From assembly GCF_901709675.1 (NCBI RefSeq), contig NW_023590226.1:124001-188000 (forward strand): 64,000 nt of DNA, read 5' to 3'. The position numbers and the translations under genes are program-made. Of this stretch, positions 20,208 through 30,527 are shown piece by piece. A model generated the notes under the pieces. That model had not been told where the DNA came from and did not search any database. It worked only from the letters and a program-made list of their open reading frames with translations. The DNA is from Syngnathus acus (Eukaryota > Chordata > Actinopteri > Syngnathiformes > Syngnathidae). The stretch's first letter is position 1. Each line of letters begins with the position of its first letter.

Positions 20208-20281
20208 GACCCCTGTGAATTCCCCAAATGTGGGAATCTCGACTCCATAATTTCTGCTAGTGGGGGATTGCGTTCTTTCTG
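20208..20281 (+). pseudogene. U1 snRNA 3' fragment
   Basis: The last ~74 nt of U1: GACCCCTGTGAATTCC, the Sm site ATAATTTCTGC and the terminal stem. It is followed by a 3' box (GTTTAAAACAAAAC) and by 3' flank shared with the U1 at 18.7 kb. The 5' half is missing. Confidence 0.82.
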
Positions 20282-20363
20282 TTTAAAACAAAACTTTTGC
20301 GCAGTAGTACGCACATGGAGTTTAGGTCTACAGTGCTGTGACACACTGAACGCTTTTGAGTAG

Positions 20364-21221
20364 TGATGGACACATGAGGCTTCCTTGGTGTAACTGCCGA
20401 AGTCGAAGCAGTTGTGTCTTTCGCCGCTGGGCGGAGCTGTTGTGGCTCTGGCGAAGCTTCAAGTTTTGCATGGTGTGCAAATTATTTTTGTGTGAATTTA
20501 TTTTTGTTCCTTGTTATTTGTATATAGTTTGTAGCACTGTCTTGTTGATATTAAGTTGCGATAGAAACCGGTGGTAAGTTAGACTTCGAGGGCACTTCCT
20601 GTTTCCGGGAAAGAAGCGGGAAGGTGACGTGATGCAACAGCGCAATAGTTAAGGGCCGACCTAGGATGCGTCATCGCGAAGCTACTAAGTCAAAACAGTA
20701 AAGTACCCGGTTGTTCACTGGCAGGCCAAAATATGTGTTGTCACCAGTTCTACGGTGTGGCTGTGATGTCAATGAATTAAGATCACAGTAAACATCTGTA
20801 ACAAAGAACTCTCGTCTCTTTAGTGAAGAAACTGGCACACTTGGGATTTGAGGCTTTCCCACCAAACGGTTTGCAAATAGGTTCATTTCTCGAGGCTTCA
20901 GGTGCACACAACCCCTCCTGCTGGTCAAAAGGAGTAATTTATTCCATTAATGAGAATTACATTCACCTTTATATTTTGCTTCATGCAGCCTGATCAAAAT
21001 GAATAAAACTTCTCTCTGTATGTGCATTCACGTGTAACATTGAAGGAGGTGGACGTGTGTTTCAATATGTAAATAAATACCATCATTGTCTATTAAGAAA
21101 CTAAAAGTTGATGGAGCACATTTTGTTTTGAAGGGCTGCTGTGTTTTAACAAGGAAAGACTGATGTGCTTATGGATGAAGATGACTTGTACTTGTGATTG
21201 TGCTTGTGAACAGTAAAGGTT
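20364..21221. other. No gene seen
   Basis: Starts with a hAT-like TAGTGATGG string at about 20364. The rest has no convincing reading frame, RNA or repeat that I recognise. Confidence 0.5.
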
Positions 21222-24200
21222 CAAGATTCAAGAATTTTTATTTGCCATGTTTGAGCGTGCCAAACAAGGAATTTGACTTCGGTACATCACAGCCTCTGTT
21301 CAACATTTTGGTAACTAACAACACTCAGGACGTGTGAAAAATGACAAATATTCTCCCAGGAGGGCAACGAAAAACTCAAAACTCCAACTAGGGCAAATGA
21401 GAAACCTTGAGAAGAGACCACAGATGGGAGGGTCCCTCTTCCAGGATGACCAGGCTGCAATGGATGCAGAGAGGACACAGTACAAATAGTGTAGACAATT
21501 CAAAAAAAGGTGTGGAGAGCGGGATGTTATTGCACAGCAATGACTCTGAGACTCTAAGAGTGGTGTGAGTTCATCAGAGCAACAACCTGGGGGAAGAAGC
21601 TGTCTCTGTGTCTGCTGGTTTGGGCGTACAGAGCTCTATAACGCCGTCCGGAGGGGAGTAGTTCAAACAGACTGCAATCTGGGTGAGAAGGGTCTATAGA
21701 GATGTTACTTGCACGTTTCCTGGTCCTGGACAGGTACAAGTCTTGGATAGATGGGAGGTTGATTCCAATGATCTTTTCTGCAGTCCTGACTGTCTGTTGC
21801 AGTCTGTGCTTGTCTTGTTAGGAGGCCGATCCAAACCAGACAGTGATGGAGGTGCAGAGGACAGACTGGATGACGGCAGTGTAGAAGGTCTTCCCGCAGC
21901 AGGTTGAACTTCTTGAGCTGTCTCGGGAAGTACAGCCTCTGCTGGGCCTTCTTCCGGACAGAGTCTATGTGGCCGGTCCATTTCAGGTCCCGAGAGATTG
22001 TGGTTCCCAGGAACTTGAAGGTGTCTGTGGAGAGAATAGTATTACTGCGGATAGTGAGGGGTGAAAGTGGTGAAGGGTCTCGCCTGAAGTCCACTGTCAT
22101 CTCCACGGTCTTGAGCGGGTTCAGCTCCAGGTGGTTTTGGCTGCTCGTGGACCAGCCGCTCCACCTCCTGTCTGTACGCAGTCTCGTCACCGTCCCGGAT
22201 CAGTCCGATGAGAGTGGTGTCGTCCGCATACTTCAGGAGCTTCACAGGAGAGTCACCTGAGGAGAAATTGTTGGTGTAGAGAGAGAAGAGCAGTGGGGAG
22301 AGGACGCACCCCTGAGGGGCGCCAGTATTGGTGGTCCGGGTGTCGGATGTGATGCTCCCCAGCCTCACACTGTTGGCCAGGAAGCTGGTGATCCACTGAC
22401 AGGTGGAGGCAGGCACCGCGAGCTGGATGAGCTTCTGTTGGAGGACGCCAGGAGCGATGGTGTTGAACGCCGAGCTGAAGTCCACAAACAGGATCCTGGC
22501 GTACGTTCCTGGGGTGTGCAGGTGGTGCAGGATGTAGTGCAGTCCCATGTTGACCGCATCATCCACCGACCTGTTTGCCCGGTAGGCAAACTGGAGGGGG
22601 TCAAGCAGGGGGCCCGTGACATCCTTCAGGTGGTTCAACACTAACCTCTCCAAAGATTTCATGACCACAGATGTCAGAGCGACAGGTCTATAGTCATTCA
22701 AACCTGTGATGGCGGGCTTCTTGGCCACCGGAACGATGGTGGAGCTCTTGAAGCACGAGGGCACCTCACACAGCTCAAGGGAACGGTTGAAGATCCGTGC
22801 AAAGGTGGGTGCCAGCTGTTCAGCACAGACTTTCAAGCAGGACGGTGACATGGCGTCTGGGCCCGGTGCCTTCCTGATCTTTGGTCTCCGGAACATCTGC
22901 CGCACTTCCTCCTCGCGGATCTGGAGTGCGGGCGCGGCCTCTGCAAGAGAAAGAGTAGGTGACAACGGTGATGGAGGTGTGGACAGAGCGGTTGTGGGGG
23001 GAGGTGAGTATGTTGATTGTGCTGCAGGAGGTCCTGTAGTGTGGGAGGACCAATCAAACCTACAGTAGAACCTGTTTAGCTGGTTTGCAAGCCTTGGGCT
23101 CTCCACAGGACAGGGGGTTCGTTTCTTGAAGCCGTGATGCTCTGCAGACCTTTCCACACTGTTGAGGGATCAGGATTGGCAGAGAGGTGTCTCTCCAGGC
23201 TCTCCCCGTAACACTTGCTGGCTTTCCTGACCTCTCGGTTCAGTGTGTTTCTGGTCTGCTTGAACAGGTCCCGGTCGCCGCTCCTGTAGGCCTCCTCCTT
23301 GATTAAAGATTAAAGTCCCAATGATCGTCACACACACACCTGGGTGTGGTGAAATTTGTCCTCTGCATTTAACCCATCCCCGTGTGATTTTAATCCATCC
23401 CCTGGGGGAGAGGGGAGCAGTGAGCAGCAGCGGTGCCGCGCTCGGGAATCAGTTGGTGATCTTGACTTTGCGCAGCCTCCTGAGGTTCGGTGTAAACCAA
23501 GGTTTGTCGTTCTTGTACATGCAGAAGGTCTTGGTCTCCACACACAGATCCTCACAAAAACTGATGTATGATGTGACAGTGTCGGTGAGTTCATGCAGGT
23601 CTGAAGTTGCAGCTTCAAAAACTCCCCAATCGGTGCAGACAAAGCAGGCTTGGAGGTCCTGCCTAGACTCCACTGTCCACTTCCTCACAGTCCTCACCAC
23701 AGGCTTAGAAGTCTTTAATTTCTGCCTGTAGGCCGGGATCAGATGAACTAGACAGTGGTCTGAGAGTCCTAAAGCTGCACGAGCCACAGAGTGGTGTGCA
23801 TCCTTAATTACGGTGTAGCAGTGGCCCAGTGTCTGTGCCCCTCTGGTGGGACACGTTATGTGCTGTCTGTATTTGGGGAGTTCGTGTGCGAGGTTCGCCC
23901 AGTTAAAATCACCCAGAACAATGATTTGTGAATTTGGTAGAGGTTTCTCCATGTCTGTCACCTGGTCAGCCAGCATCTACGTGGCTTCACTCGCATGTGT
24001 GTGTGGCGGAATGTAAGCAGCCGCCATGACGATCGAGGAGAACTCCCATGGTGAATAGAACGGCCGGCAGTTTATGAAAAGTGTTTCTAGGAGAGCGCTG
24101 CAAGACTCTTTCGACACCGTGACATCAGTACACCAACGTTCATTAATACAGAAACAGATACCACCTCCCTTTGATTTTCCGGTGAGCTCCGCGCTGCGAT

Positions 24201-24325
24201 CTGCACGCATTAGCCGAAACCCAGCTAACTCCACGGCGTGGTGGGGGGTGCGTCCGTCAAGCCACGTCGCAACGAAGCACAGCGCGGCGGATCTGCTCAA
24301 GTCCATGTTCCTTGAAGTGAGGAGC
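21222..24325 (-). mobile_element. LINE (CR1/L2/Rex1-like), nearly complete ORF2, broken
   Basis: Minus-strand order: endonuclease start (24306-23980), endonuclease end with LGDFNW and LSDHCLV (23976-23460), linker, reverse transcriptase (23157-21700), 3' tail (TTCAAGATTCAAGAATTTTTATT, read on the + strand at 21224). The RT has FVDFSSAFNT and the YADD catalytic box near 22225. Breaks: a stop between the endonuclease halves, a SINE at 23308-23460, a frameshift near 22140 just after YADD, and another near 21900. It shares the family of the copy at 55.8-59.8 kb. Confidence 0.88.
23308..23460 (-). mobile_element. SINE S1 fragment inside LINE
   Basis: The 3' half of the tRNA-derived SINE seen in full at 43.4 kb. 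It is inserted in the linker between endonuclease and RT of the LINE and interrupts its frame. Confidence 0.88.
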
Positions 24326-24859
24326 AGGAGTGCTTGTGCAATTGAGGGGGGTGGTTATTGGTTTTTATTCAAAAACAATATTTTTTGCCAAATTACAATA
24401 GACTGTCATGTGCCCATTCAAATGGGTACCACCAGAAATTAAACTGCATTGATAAACGAGGGCTTAAATGTGATTGTCTGTCTGCACTCGGCATTATTTC
24501 TCTGTTTATGTTCACATACGTATATGTCGGTATAAATTAGGTGAATGTATGACTGTTGCACGGAATATGATATAGGCGGCTATCCGTTGCGATACTGATA
24601 TTTTCACAGAGAAAGAATGCTCCGCTTTCGCAGAGCATAAAAAAAAATTGAGATAGACTCTTATTGTTCCTCCCCACGGAAATCTTTAGTAAAAGGCGAA
24701 AGATTTATTCGATCTGAAGAGAAAAAAGTGTGATCTGATAATCTGGGTGAAAACGGGCCACCCCACTGCTGGTCTCACCAAATTCACAGGCGGTCTCACA
24801 CTCAAATTGCAGCAACCATTCCTTCTAAAACAAACAATAGACGTTCATAGATTTACTAT
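24326..24859. other. No gene seen
   Basis: AT-rich sequence with short frames only. Nothing recognised. Confidence 0.5.
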
Positions 24860-24867
24860 ACTTAGAA

Positions 24868-25068
24868 CAGGGGTCTCAAACTCCAGTCCTCGGGGGCCGC
24901 ATTCCTACATGTTTTCCAAGTTTCCCTCGTTAAACACACCTGATTCAATTATCAGGCTCCTGCAGAACGTGAGGATGAACTGCTCATTTGAATCGGGTGT
25001 GTTTAACGCGGGAAACTTGGAAAACATGTAGGAATGCGGCCCCCGAGGACTGGAGTTTGAGACCCCTG
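24868..25068. mobile_element. Palindromic hAT MITE with 8-bp target duplication
   Basis: 201 bp from CAGGGGTCTCAAACTCC to GGAGTTTGAGACCCCTG. The arms pair over about 85 bp each, so the element is close to one hairpin. ACTTAGAA is duplicated at 24860-24867 and 25069-25076. Confidence 0.92.
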
Positions 25069-25076
25069 ACTTAGAA

Positions 25077-25545
25077 GGACTCAACCTAAATAGAAGGTTT
25101 AAACGAGTATTTTGTGTTCATTAATGTCTTTTTTACTTCAAACATTGTTGGTGCACAGGATTGTAGGTACCTGGTCGAACACTGACGGCGCTCATTCTTT
25201 CAAACAGCGTCACCTATTGATTGGGCGTCTATTTTGAGTATTGAAGGTAAAAACAGTTGTATGTCTCTGTACGTGTACTTTTGGTATGAGAGAACGGGAA
25301 ATGATCCCATCTCTGTGTTTTACCAAAATGCCATATTGAACTCAAGCGAAGCAAATACGCACGAAAAATAAACACAAATGTTGATATGAACGTAAAAGAG
25401 CCGCATGAAACCAGCCAAAGAGCCGCATGCTGCTCGCGAGCCGCGGGTTGGCCACCGCTGCACTATATAATATTATAGTTTCAACATACGATAATACCAC
25501 ATCTCCCTTTTTCCAGAGATCATAGGGTAGACTGCCTTTGTTTCG
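25077..25545. other. No gene; hAT terminus remnant
   Basis: About 25398-25462 resembles a hAT end (GAGCCGCATGCTGCTCGCG, then GGTTGGCCACCGCTG). Otherwise nothing is recognised. Confidence 0.45.
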
Positions 25546-27440
25546 TCAGACCTTAGAGGATTATTCTGCCTCTTGTGTAGAAAGGTCTGTTCCTAACCTT
25601 TGCCAAGTTTCAGGGCATCCTGATGGCATGAGTGACTCTTTTGGGTTGTGTCGCTCTTGTATGCATGTCCTGCAGTTCAGTATTATTTCGTTCACTTGCT
25701 GGCTGAGTCCCGGCCACCACACAGATTGACGTGCACGTGCTTTACATTTCACGACACCTAAGTGTCCTTCGTGTAATTTGAATAGCACGTCGTTCCTCAT
25801 TGCAGAAGGTATTACCAGTCGTGTAATTTAGCAGTAAGCCATCTTTCACTGTTAATGTAGCTCGCTCCGGCCAGTAGTTTTTCAGCGCTGGTTCCTGTTT
25901 TGCATGTGCTGGCCATCCTTCCATGCACATGGTCATGACACGCGAGCAGACACTGTCGGCTTTCAATTGCTCTTTCAGGTTTTCTGTATATGATGAGCTG
26001 ACAGGTAGACTCTCAGTGACACAGTCTGTTAGAGTGGTGCTCACTCTAACTTATTTTTGCAAGAACCACACGGGAGACAGTATGCCCTTTTTAAGCATTT
26101 GCAAATGGAGAACCATTCGTCGCTGTGCGTACAGCGATGATCGAATGAGGTCTGGCTCAGGCCTCTTGCAAGAGCATATTTATTAAGAACAAGCAGGGTG
26201 GGGGTGACATTGGACATGTTTGGTGGTCACCTCAGCAACTGGTTAATCAGTGCGGAGGGTCCCAGCTCATTGTTTTACAAGGTCGTGGAAACAGAAACTA
26301 GTGGAGCATTTTAGATGACTAACTAAGCAAGAATGTTTCCACACCATTTGGAAAGTTTCAACAACTGAATGGTTAAACTTTTCAGAGTCAAGGAATGGTT
26401 TAAACAAAGTTAATAATTCTAGTCTACATTCCAACATAATCATACGATCAAGATAATCTGTAAACCCTAACAGTCCACAAATATGTTTGTGCTCTCCATC
26501 AGCTCCTGGTCATCAGTGGACATGCGTAATTTTACAGGTGCACGTGAAAGTGTGTCTGCCGTCCAAAGCGACTTTCCTGGTACGTGCACGATGGAGTATG
26601 AGTAGCGCATCAGCCTCATCCTGAAACCCTGGATTCTCTGTGGCAAAAGATCCAGTGCTTGGGCTCCGAGCAGGCTGAGAAGGGGTTTATGGTCGGTCTC
26701 CAGGCAAAACTCCTTTCCGATGAGGAAATCCCGAAACCGTTCACAGGCCCATGTGAGGCCCATGTGAGGCCCATGTGAGGCCCAGAGCCTCCTTCTCCAC
26801 CTGTGCGTATCGTTGCTCAGTTGGAGTGAGTGACCGTGATGCGTAAGCCACAGGCTTCCATCCTTCCCCCATTTCTGGAGAATTACGCCCCCCAACCCAT
26901 ACGATGATGCATCAGCAGATACTTTGGTGTCTCTGCCCGGGTCATACATAGCCAGCACCGGAGGAGAGGACAGAGCTTTCTTTCGGTCTTCAAACGCTGC
27001 TGCCTGGTCCACGTCCCAGACCCAGCAGTTTTTCTTTGAGAAGAGGTCACGGAGCGGTTTATCTTTTTCAGCTAGCTGGGGAATAAACCTTCCCAGCTGG
27101 TTGACCATGCCGAGAAAACTCCTTAATTCACTCACATGTGTGGGCTCTGTCATGTCTGTGGTGGCATCTGTCTTTTTTGGGTCAGGGCGGATGCCTGCGG
27201 CTGTGATGATATGGCCCAGGAAGACTACTTCGCTCTTGGAGATTTCACACTTGTCCACATTCAGTGTGATGCCTGCTTTTTCCAGTCTTTGTAGCACGGC
27301 ATTAAGTCGAGTGTCATGCTCTTCCTGGCCCCGCCCCCACACCAACAGATCATCGATGTGACAAACCACACCGTTGAGCCCCTCTGTGATCTCCGCCATC
27401 CTGCACTGGAAATGCAGAGAACTTGCAGAGAAGAACCAGT
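25546..27440 (-). pseudogene. Ty3/gypsy pol remnant (RT-RNase H-integrase start)
   Basis: On the minus strand from about 27440: reverse transcriptase from the middle of the domain, with the catalytic box as VCHIDDLL; the RNase H domain (SADASSYGLGG, then ETDHKPLL); then, after a solo LTR, the integrase zinc finger (H-x3-H of HEGHLG, C-x2-C of CRTC) to about 25561. The 5' half of pol and the integrase core are absent. The RNase H part carries an 11-bp unit (CCCATGTGAGG) repeated at 26750-26780, which shifts the frame. A dead fragment. Confidence 0.85.
26027..26472 (-). mobile_element. Solo LTR inside the gypsy remnant
   Basis: 446 bp bounded by TGTTA/TAACA. It matches the + strand solo LTR at 53993-54376 in its outer parts (GATTATCTTGATCGTATGATTATG; the TGCAAGAACCACACGGGAG end). 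It splits the gypsy pol between RNase H and integrase. GTC borders both sides, but a full 5-bp duplication is not clear. Confidence 0.82.
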
Positions 27441-27710
27441 GGAAACACAGAGTCATTGTCAGTCTTTTTGTACCTTTAATCAGGATTCTGCTATTGGCTG
27501 TAATGAAGATTTGGCACACAAAACGTTTGTATATTCCTGAATTGTTAAAGGAGTGCTTTCAGGCCTCCTCAGTTTAACATTGTTTTAGTGATCAACACAC
27601 CAAAACATCTGCAACAGAGAAAACTTGGCATTTTTTCTTTTGGTTTTTGATGAACTGTAAACTGACAATGGAGGGGTCTGCAGTCCATCTCGGGCCATGG
27701 TAAAGGGGCT

Positions 27711-28256
27711 GATCGGAAACCAGCTTATGGGGACAAGGACCGGGTGGATGAACTCAATCTCTTCTTCAACAGATTTGATTCCGCCTCCCCCCCACCCCTT
27801 CACCTCGATCCGCATCTCATTCTGCCACCTTCGACACTCCAGCCCCCCCGCCAGCTCCCCCCCCCCCCCCCCCCCCGAGTCACTCTTCTGTCTCCACTCC
27901 ATCACCCCGGTCTTCCGACATCCCCCTCTCCTTTACAGATCTTGAGGTGAGGAGTCACCTCAGAAAGATCAAAGCAGGGAAGACCCCGGGCCCAGACGGC
28001 ATCTGGCCGAGACTGCTCAGGGACTGTGCGGACCAGCTGAGCGGTGTGGTCAGGTACCTGTTCAACCTGAGCCTGAGCCTGAACAAGGTCCCAGTACTGT
28101 GGAAGACCTCCTGCGTGGTCCCTGTACCAAAGGTGCCGTGCCCCAAGGAGCCTAACCACTTCAGGCCTATTGCCTTGACTTCCCACCTGATGAAGACTAT
28201 GGAGAGGATCATCCTGGGTCACCTGCGTTCCCTAGTGGGAGCGCAGCTTGACCCAG
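27711..28256 (+). mobile_element. LINE fragment (linker and start of RT)
   Basis: The + strand carries a LINE linker (RVDELNLFFNRFD) and the first RT blocks (KTPGPDGI, RPIALTSHLMKTMERI). A C-run lies at 27863-27877. It ends abruptly near 28256 where the next sequence begins. Confidence 0.8.
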
Positions 28257-28575
28257 AAGGAGCTAGTGGACATCTCCAGCTCCTCCAACTCCTTAAATAG
28301 GCCGGAGGTCGTCAGGTCGTTCTCATACAGGCTGCCGATGCATGAGGATGAGGACGAAGATGGAGGCAACTCAAAACCCCTACCGATGGTGCAGCCAGGG
28401 TCCTCATTAGGCCCTGCCTGCCAAATGCTCGTATCTGGCAAGAAGGGCTGCCTCGGCACCGCCAAGTGGCCAGTCAGGTCCGCTTTGCGTGCCTCAAAGT
28501 GGCTGAACGTGACAGAGGGGGGGTGCCGGTGCGGGGATGTCAGGTACACGCACTGCAAACACAAAAACGCCAGTC
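28257..28575 (-). other. Possible terminal exon, frame uncertain
   Basis: A TTTTGTGTTTGCAG acceptor precedes 28575 on the minus strand. If spliced from the HMG-box gene's last clear exon, the frame ends within about 20 codons. A longer open frame in another phase runs to the LINE junction at 28257, and the + strand is also open. I cannot tell which, if any, is coding. Confidence 0.3.
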
Positions 28576-28695
28576 ACTCCCGAGATGAGATTCACTGCGA
28601 GTCTTCCATCACTAAACAGAATGCTCAGTTTGGATTGACACGCTCTGTCAGGTGATCAGTTCAAAAAATTCAAAGAAACATTTTCTGAGACGTAC

Positions 28696-29516
28696 CTGTA
28701 TTATTATTGCCCATCAAAGAAGCATGCGGTTGGACATTATTGGTGCGTTCCAATTTTTTGGTACTGCACCACACTCTCTTTTTCTCTTGACCCTGCACAA
28801 AACACAAAATCATGTCATTTCACACAAAAACACTTTTTTTCTTTTTTTTTTTATTGTTCCGATGGATTCTAACTCACATAGTTATCTCGACAGGACCAAT
28901 CCGGGTGCAAGCTGGCATGGATCTGGTTGAGCCAATCCGATTCATTAAAGTACTTTTCCTGCTCGTCCTGCGTGAGCGACTTCCACTGTGGATTTAATGA
29001 GAAAGTGTCAAAAAAAAACATGCGCGCGTGAATGCGTGCGCATCGTACTTACCATCTGCCCCAAGATTTTATTAACGGATGCGCTGTCTGTACGCTCTCC
29101 GCTTGAATTTTCAAGTTGAGCTTTGACAAAAGGCCGCTGCTCCTTCATAAATAACATAAACGCATTCGGTGGTTTTTTGATATACGGCTTGGAAGGAGTC
29201 TGGGGTTCTTTTGTCCAGCTGGAAAATCAAAAGCACAAGCAAACGCATGTCACCATCGTGTGGGCATTCAAAGGAATACATTTTGCAGAAACTGAGGATT
29301 TACCGTGCATTTTGGGGTGTTGGTGGTAAGATCGGAGTGAGCAGGTAACATCCTGGTGGTCGTATGTTATTGGACAAGTGTCCAAGGCTACAGAAAAATA
29401 CGAACGTTAGACTGCAGAAATGTTGACGATAGAAACATGATATGATATACAGTTGTTACTTACATCACTCGATCAGGCAGGTGGCACCAAGGTTCCACCA
29501 AATGTGCATCCAGAAT
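28696..29516 (-). CDS. TCF/LEF-like HMG-box gene, five exons (partial)
   Basis: Minus-strand exons 29516-29464, 29387-29304, 29218-29053, 28985-28878 and 28792-28696. All have AG acceptors and GT donors (GTAAGT, GTAAAT, GTAAGT, GTGAGT, GTACGT), and the phases agree across all joins. Exon 3 begins the HMG box (PYIKKPPNAFMLFMKEQRP), and exon 4 completes it (WKSLTQDEQEKYF...HPDWSCRDNY). The pattern is that of the TCF/LEF subfamily, which binds DNA in the minor groove. A basic KKR follows in exon 5. Start and end are not found: upstream is a PIF1-like fragment on the same strand, downstream an uncertain exon. It may be a host gene piece or cargo of a mobile element. Confidence 0.68.
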
Positions 29517-29872
29517 CTGCAAAAAAAAGTTATTAATTGTTTTATGAGAAACATGTAACTATTCCATTTTTCATGTTCTCGTGCATGATTCTCCTCAAAA
29601 TCCAGAGTTTGCATGAGTTGTTCATACTTTAATCTTCATTCAAATCTGGCTGCAATTCCTCATTAAACATCTGGAACACTAAATTAAACATTTTAGTTTT
29701 CAGTTGAGTTTTTCCGTCCCGAATTGTAATTGTGTCTTCAAGTTTGTGCATGTTCCAATAAGTTTCAGAAAAGTTATTTATGCGAAAACGTTTCTTTATT
29801 GAAGTTATTTGGGTCTAAAACTTTTCCCTACCTGTTTTTGACGGTTTTGCATCATCTTTAAATCGGCGTTGG
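29517..29872. other. Intron-like sequence, no gene seen
   Basis: AT-rich DNA between the HMG-box exons and the PIF1 fragment. No domain recognised. Confidence 0.45.
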
Positions 29873-30278
29873 TTAATTTTTGTGCGTCTGATCGATGAGT
29901 TCCTGACTTCCGAAATGATGTCTATCCGTTATGATCGGCGTTATCATTGAGGCATACTTAAAAAAATTTTTTTTAAAAAAGGCCTCCTGGCTGAGTGTGA
30001 TCGTTTTGAAGTTGTCACGCCAGTGGTCCAGCCGCGTGGGATCGTACACGCACAGAGGTTTGGATTGTCTCACAGGAGGGAGCTGAAAGAAATCTCCAAC
30101 AGCAAGAACAGACATGCCACCAAAAGGTAAATTAATTCCTTTGATTTGTTTCAACCTGGCATTCACGTAGGCAAAGAGGTCTTTTGACACCATGGAAATC
30201 TCATCGATGATGAGTATTTCGGCGATCGACAGCTCGGCTCTGACTTCGTCCAGTTTATTGCCCAGGCCGTGGTACGGG
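29873..30278 (-). pseudogene. PIF1-like helicase fragment
   Basis: The minus strand encodes the middle of a PIF1-family DNA helicase: the Walker B segment LIIDEISMV near 30195, then GGMSVLAVGDFFQLPPV, then PLCVYDPTR. The frame decays after about 29990 and stops at 29873. Upstream it continues, past the hAT insertion, into 34257-34285 (SLKPPY). PIF1-like helicases in fish DNA are often parts of Helitrons or related elements. No Helitron Rep domain or ends were seen. Confidence 0.8.
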
Positions 30279-30527
30279 CAGTGGCGTAGCCAAGCCGGGG
30301 CGAGCCGGGGCGGCGCCCCGGTTAGGACTCCCTGCGCCCCGGTTGAAAAAAATCGAGCTTTTTCGATTCTTCATTTTCATGCCGTTTTTTTCTTTCGGTC
30401 TTGCGCGAATGTGCTTGCGCTATTCTATGTGCGCGATGTTATCCATTCACCGTTTGCCTCCCGGACCCGGATGTTGTTTTAGCGATCAGCGAACGGCGTG
30501 GGTGATGTTCGATTTTTTTTCTCCTAC

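Noticed and set aside
28232-28655. Long frames on both strands, one with a SWIM-like CxC...CxH string on the + strand
   Set aside because: Neither frame is supported by splicing phase, and one runs across the LINE junction.
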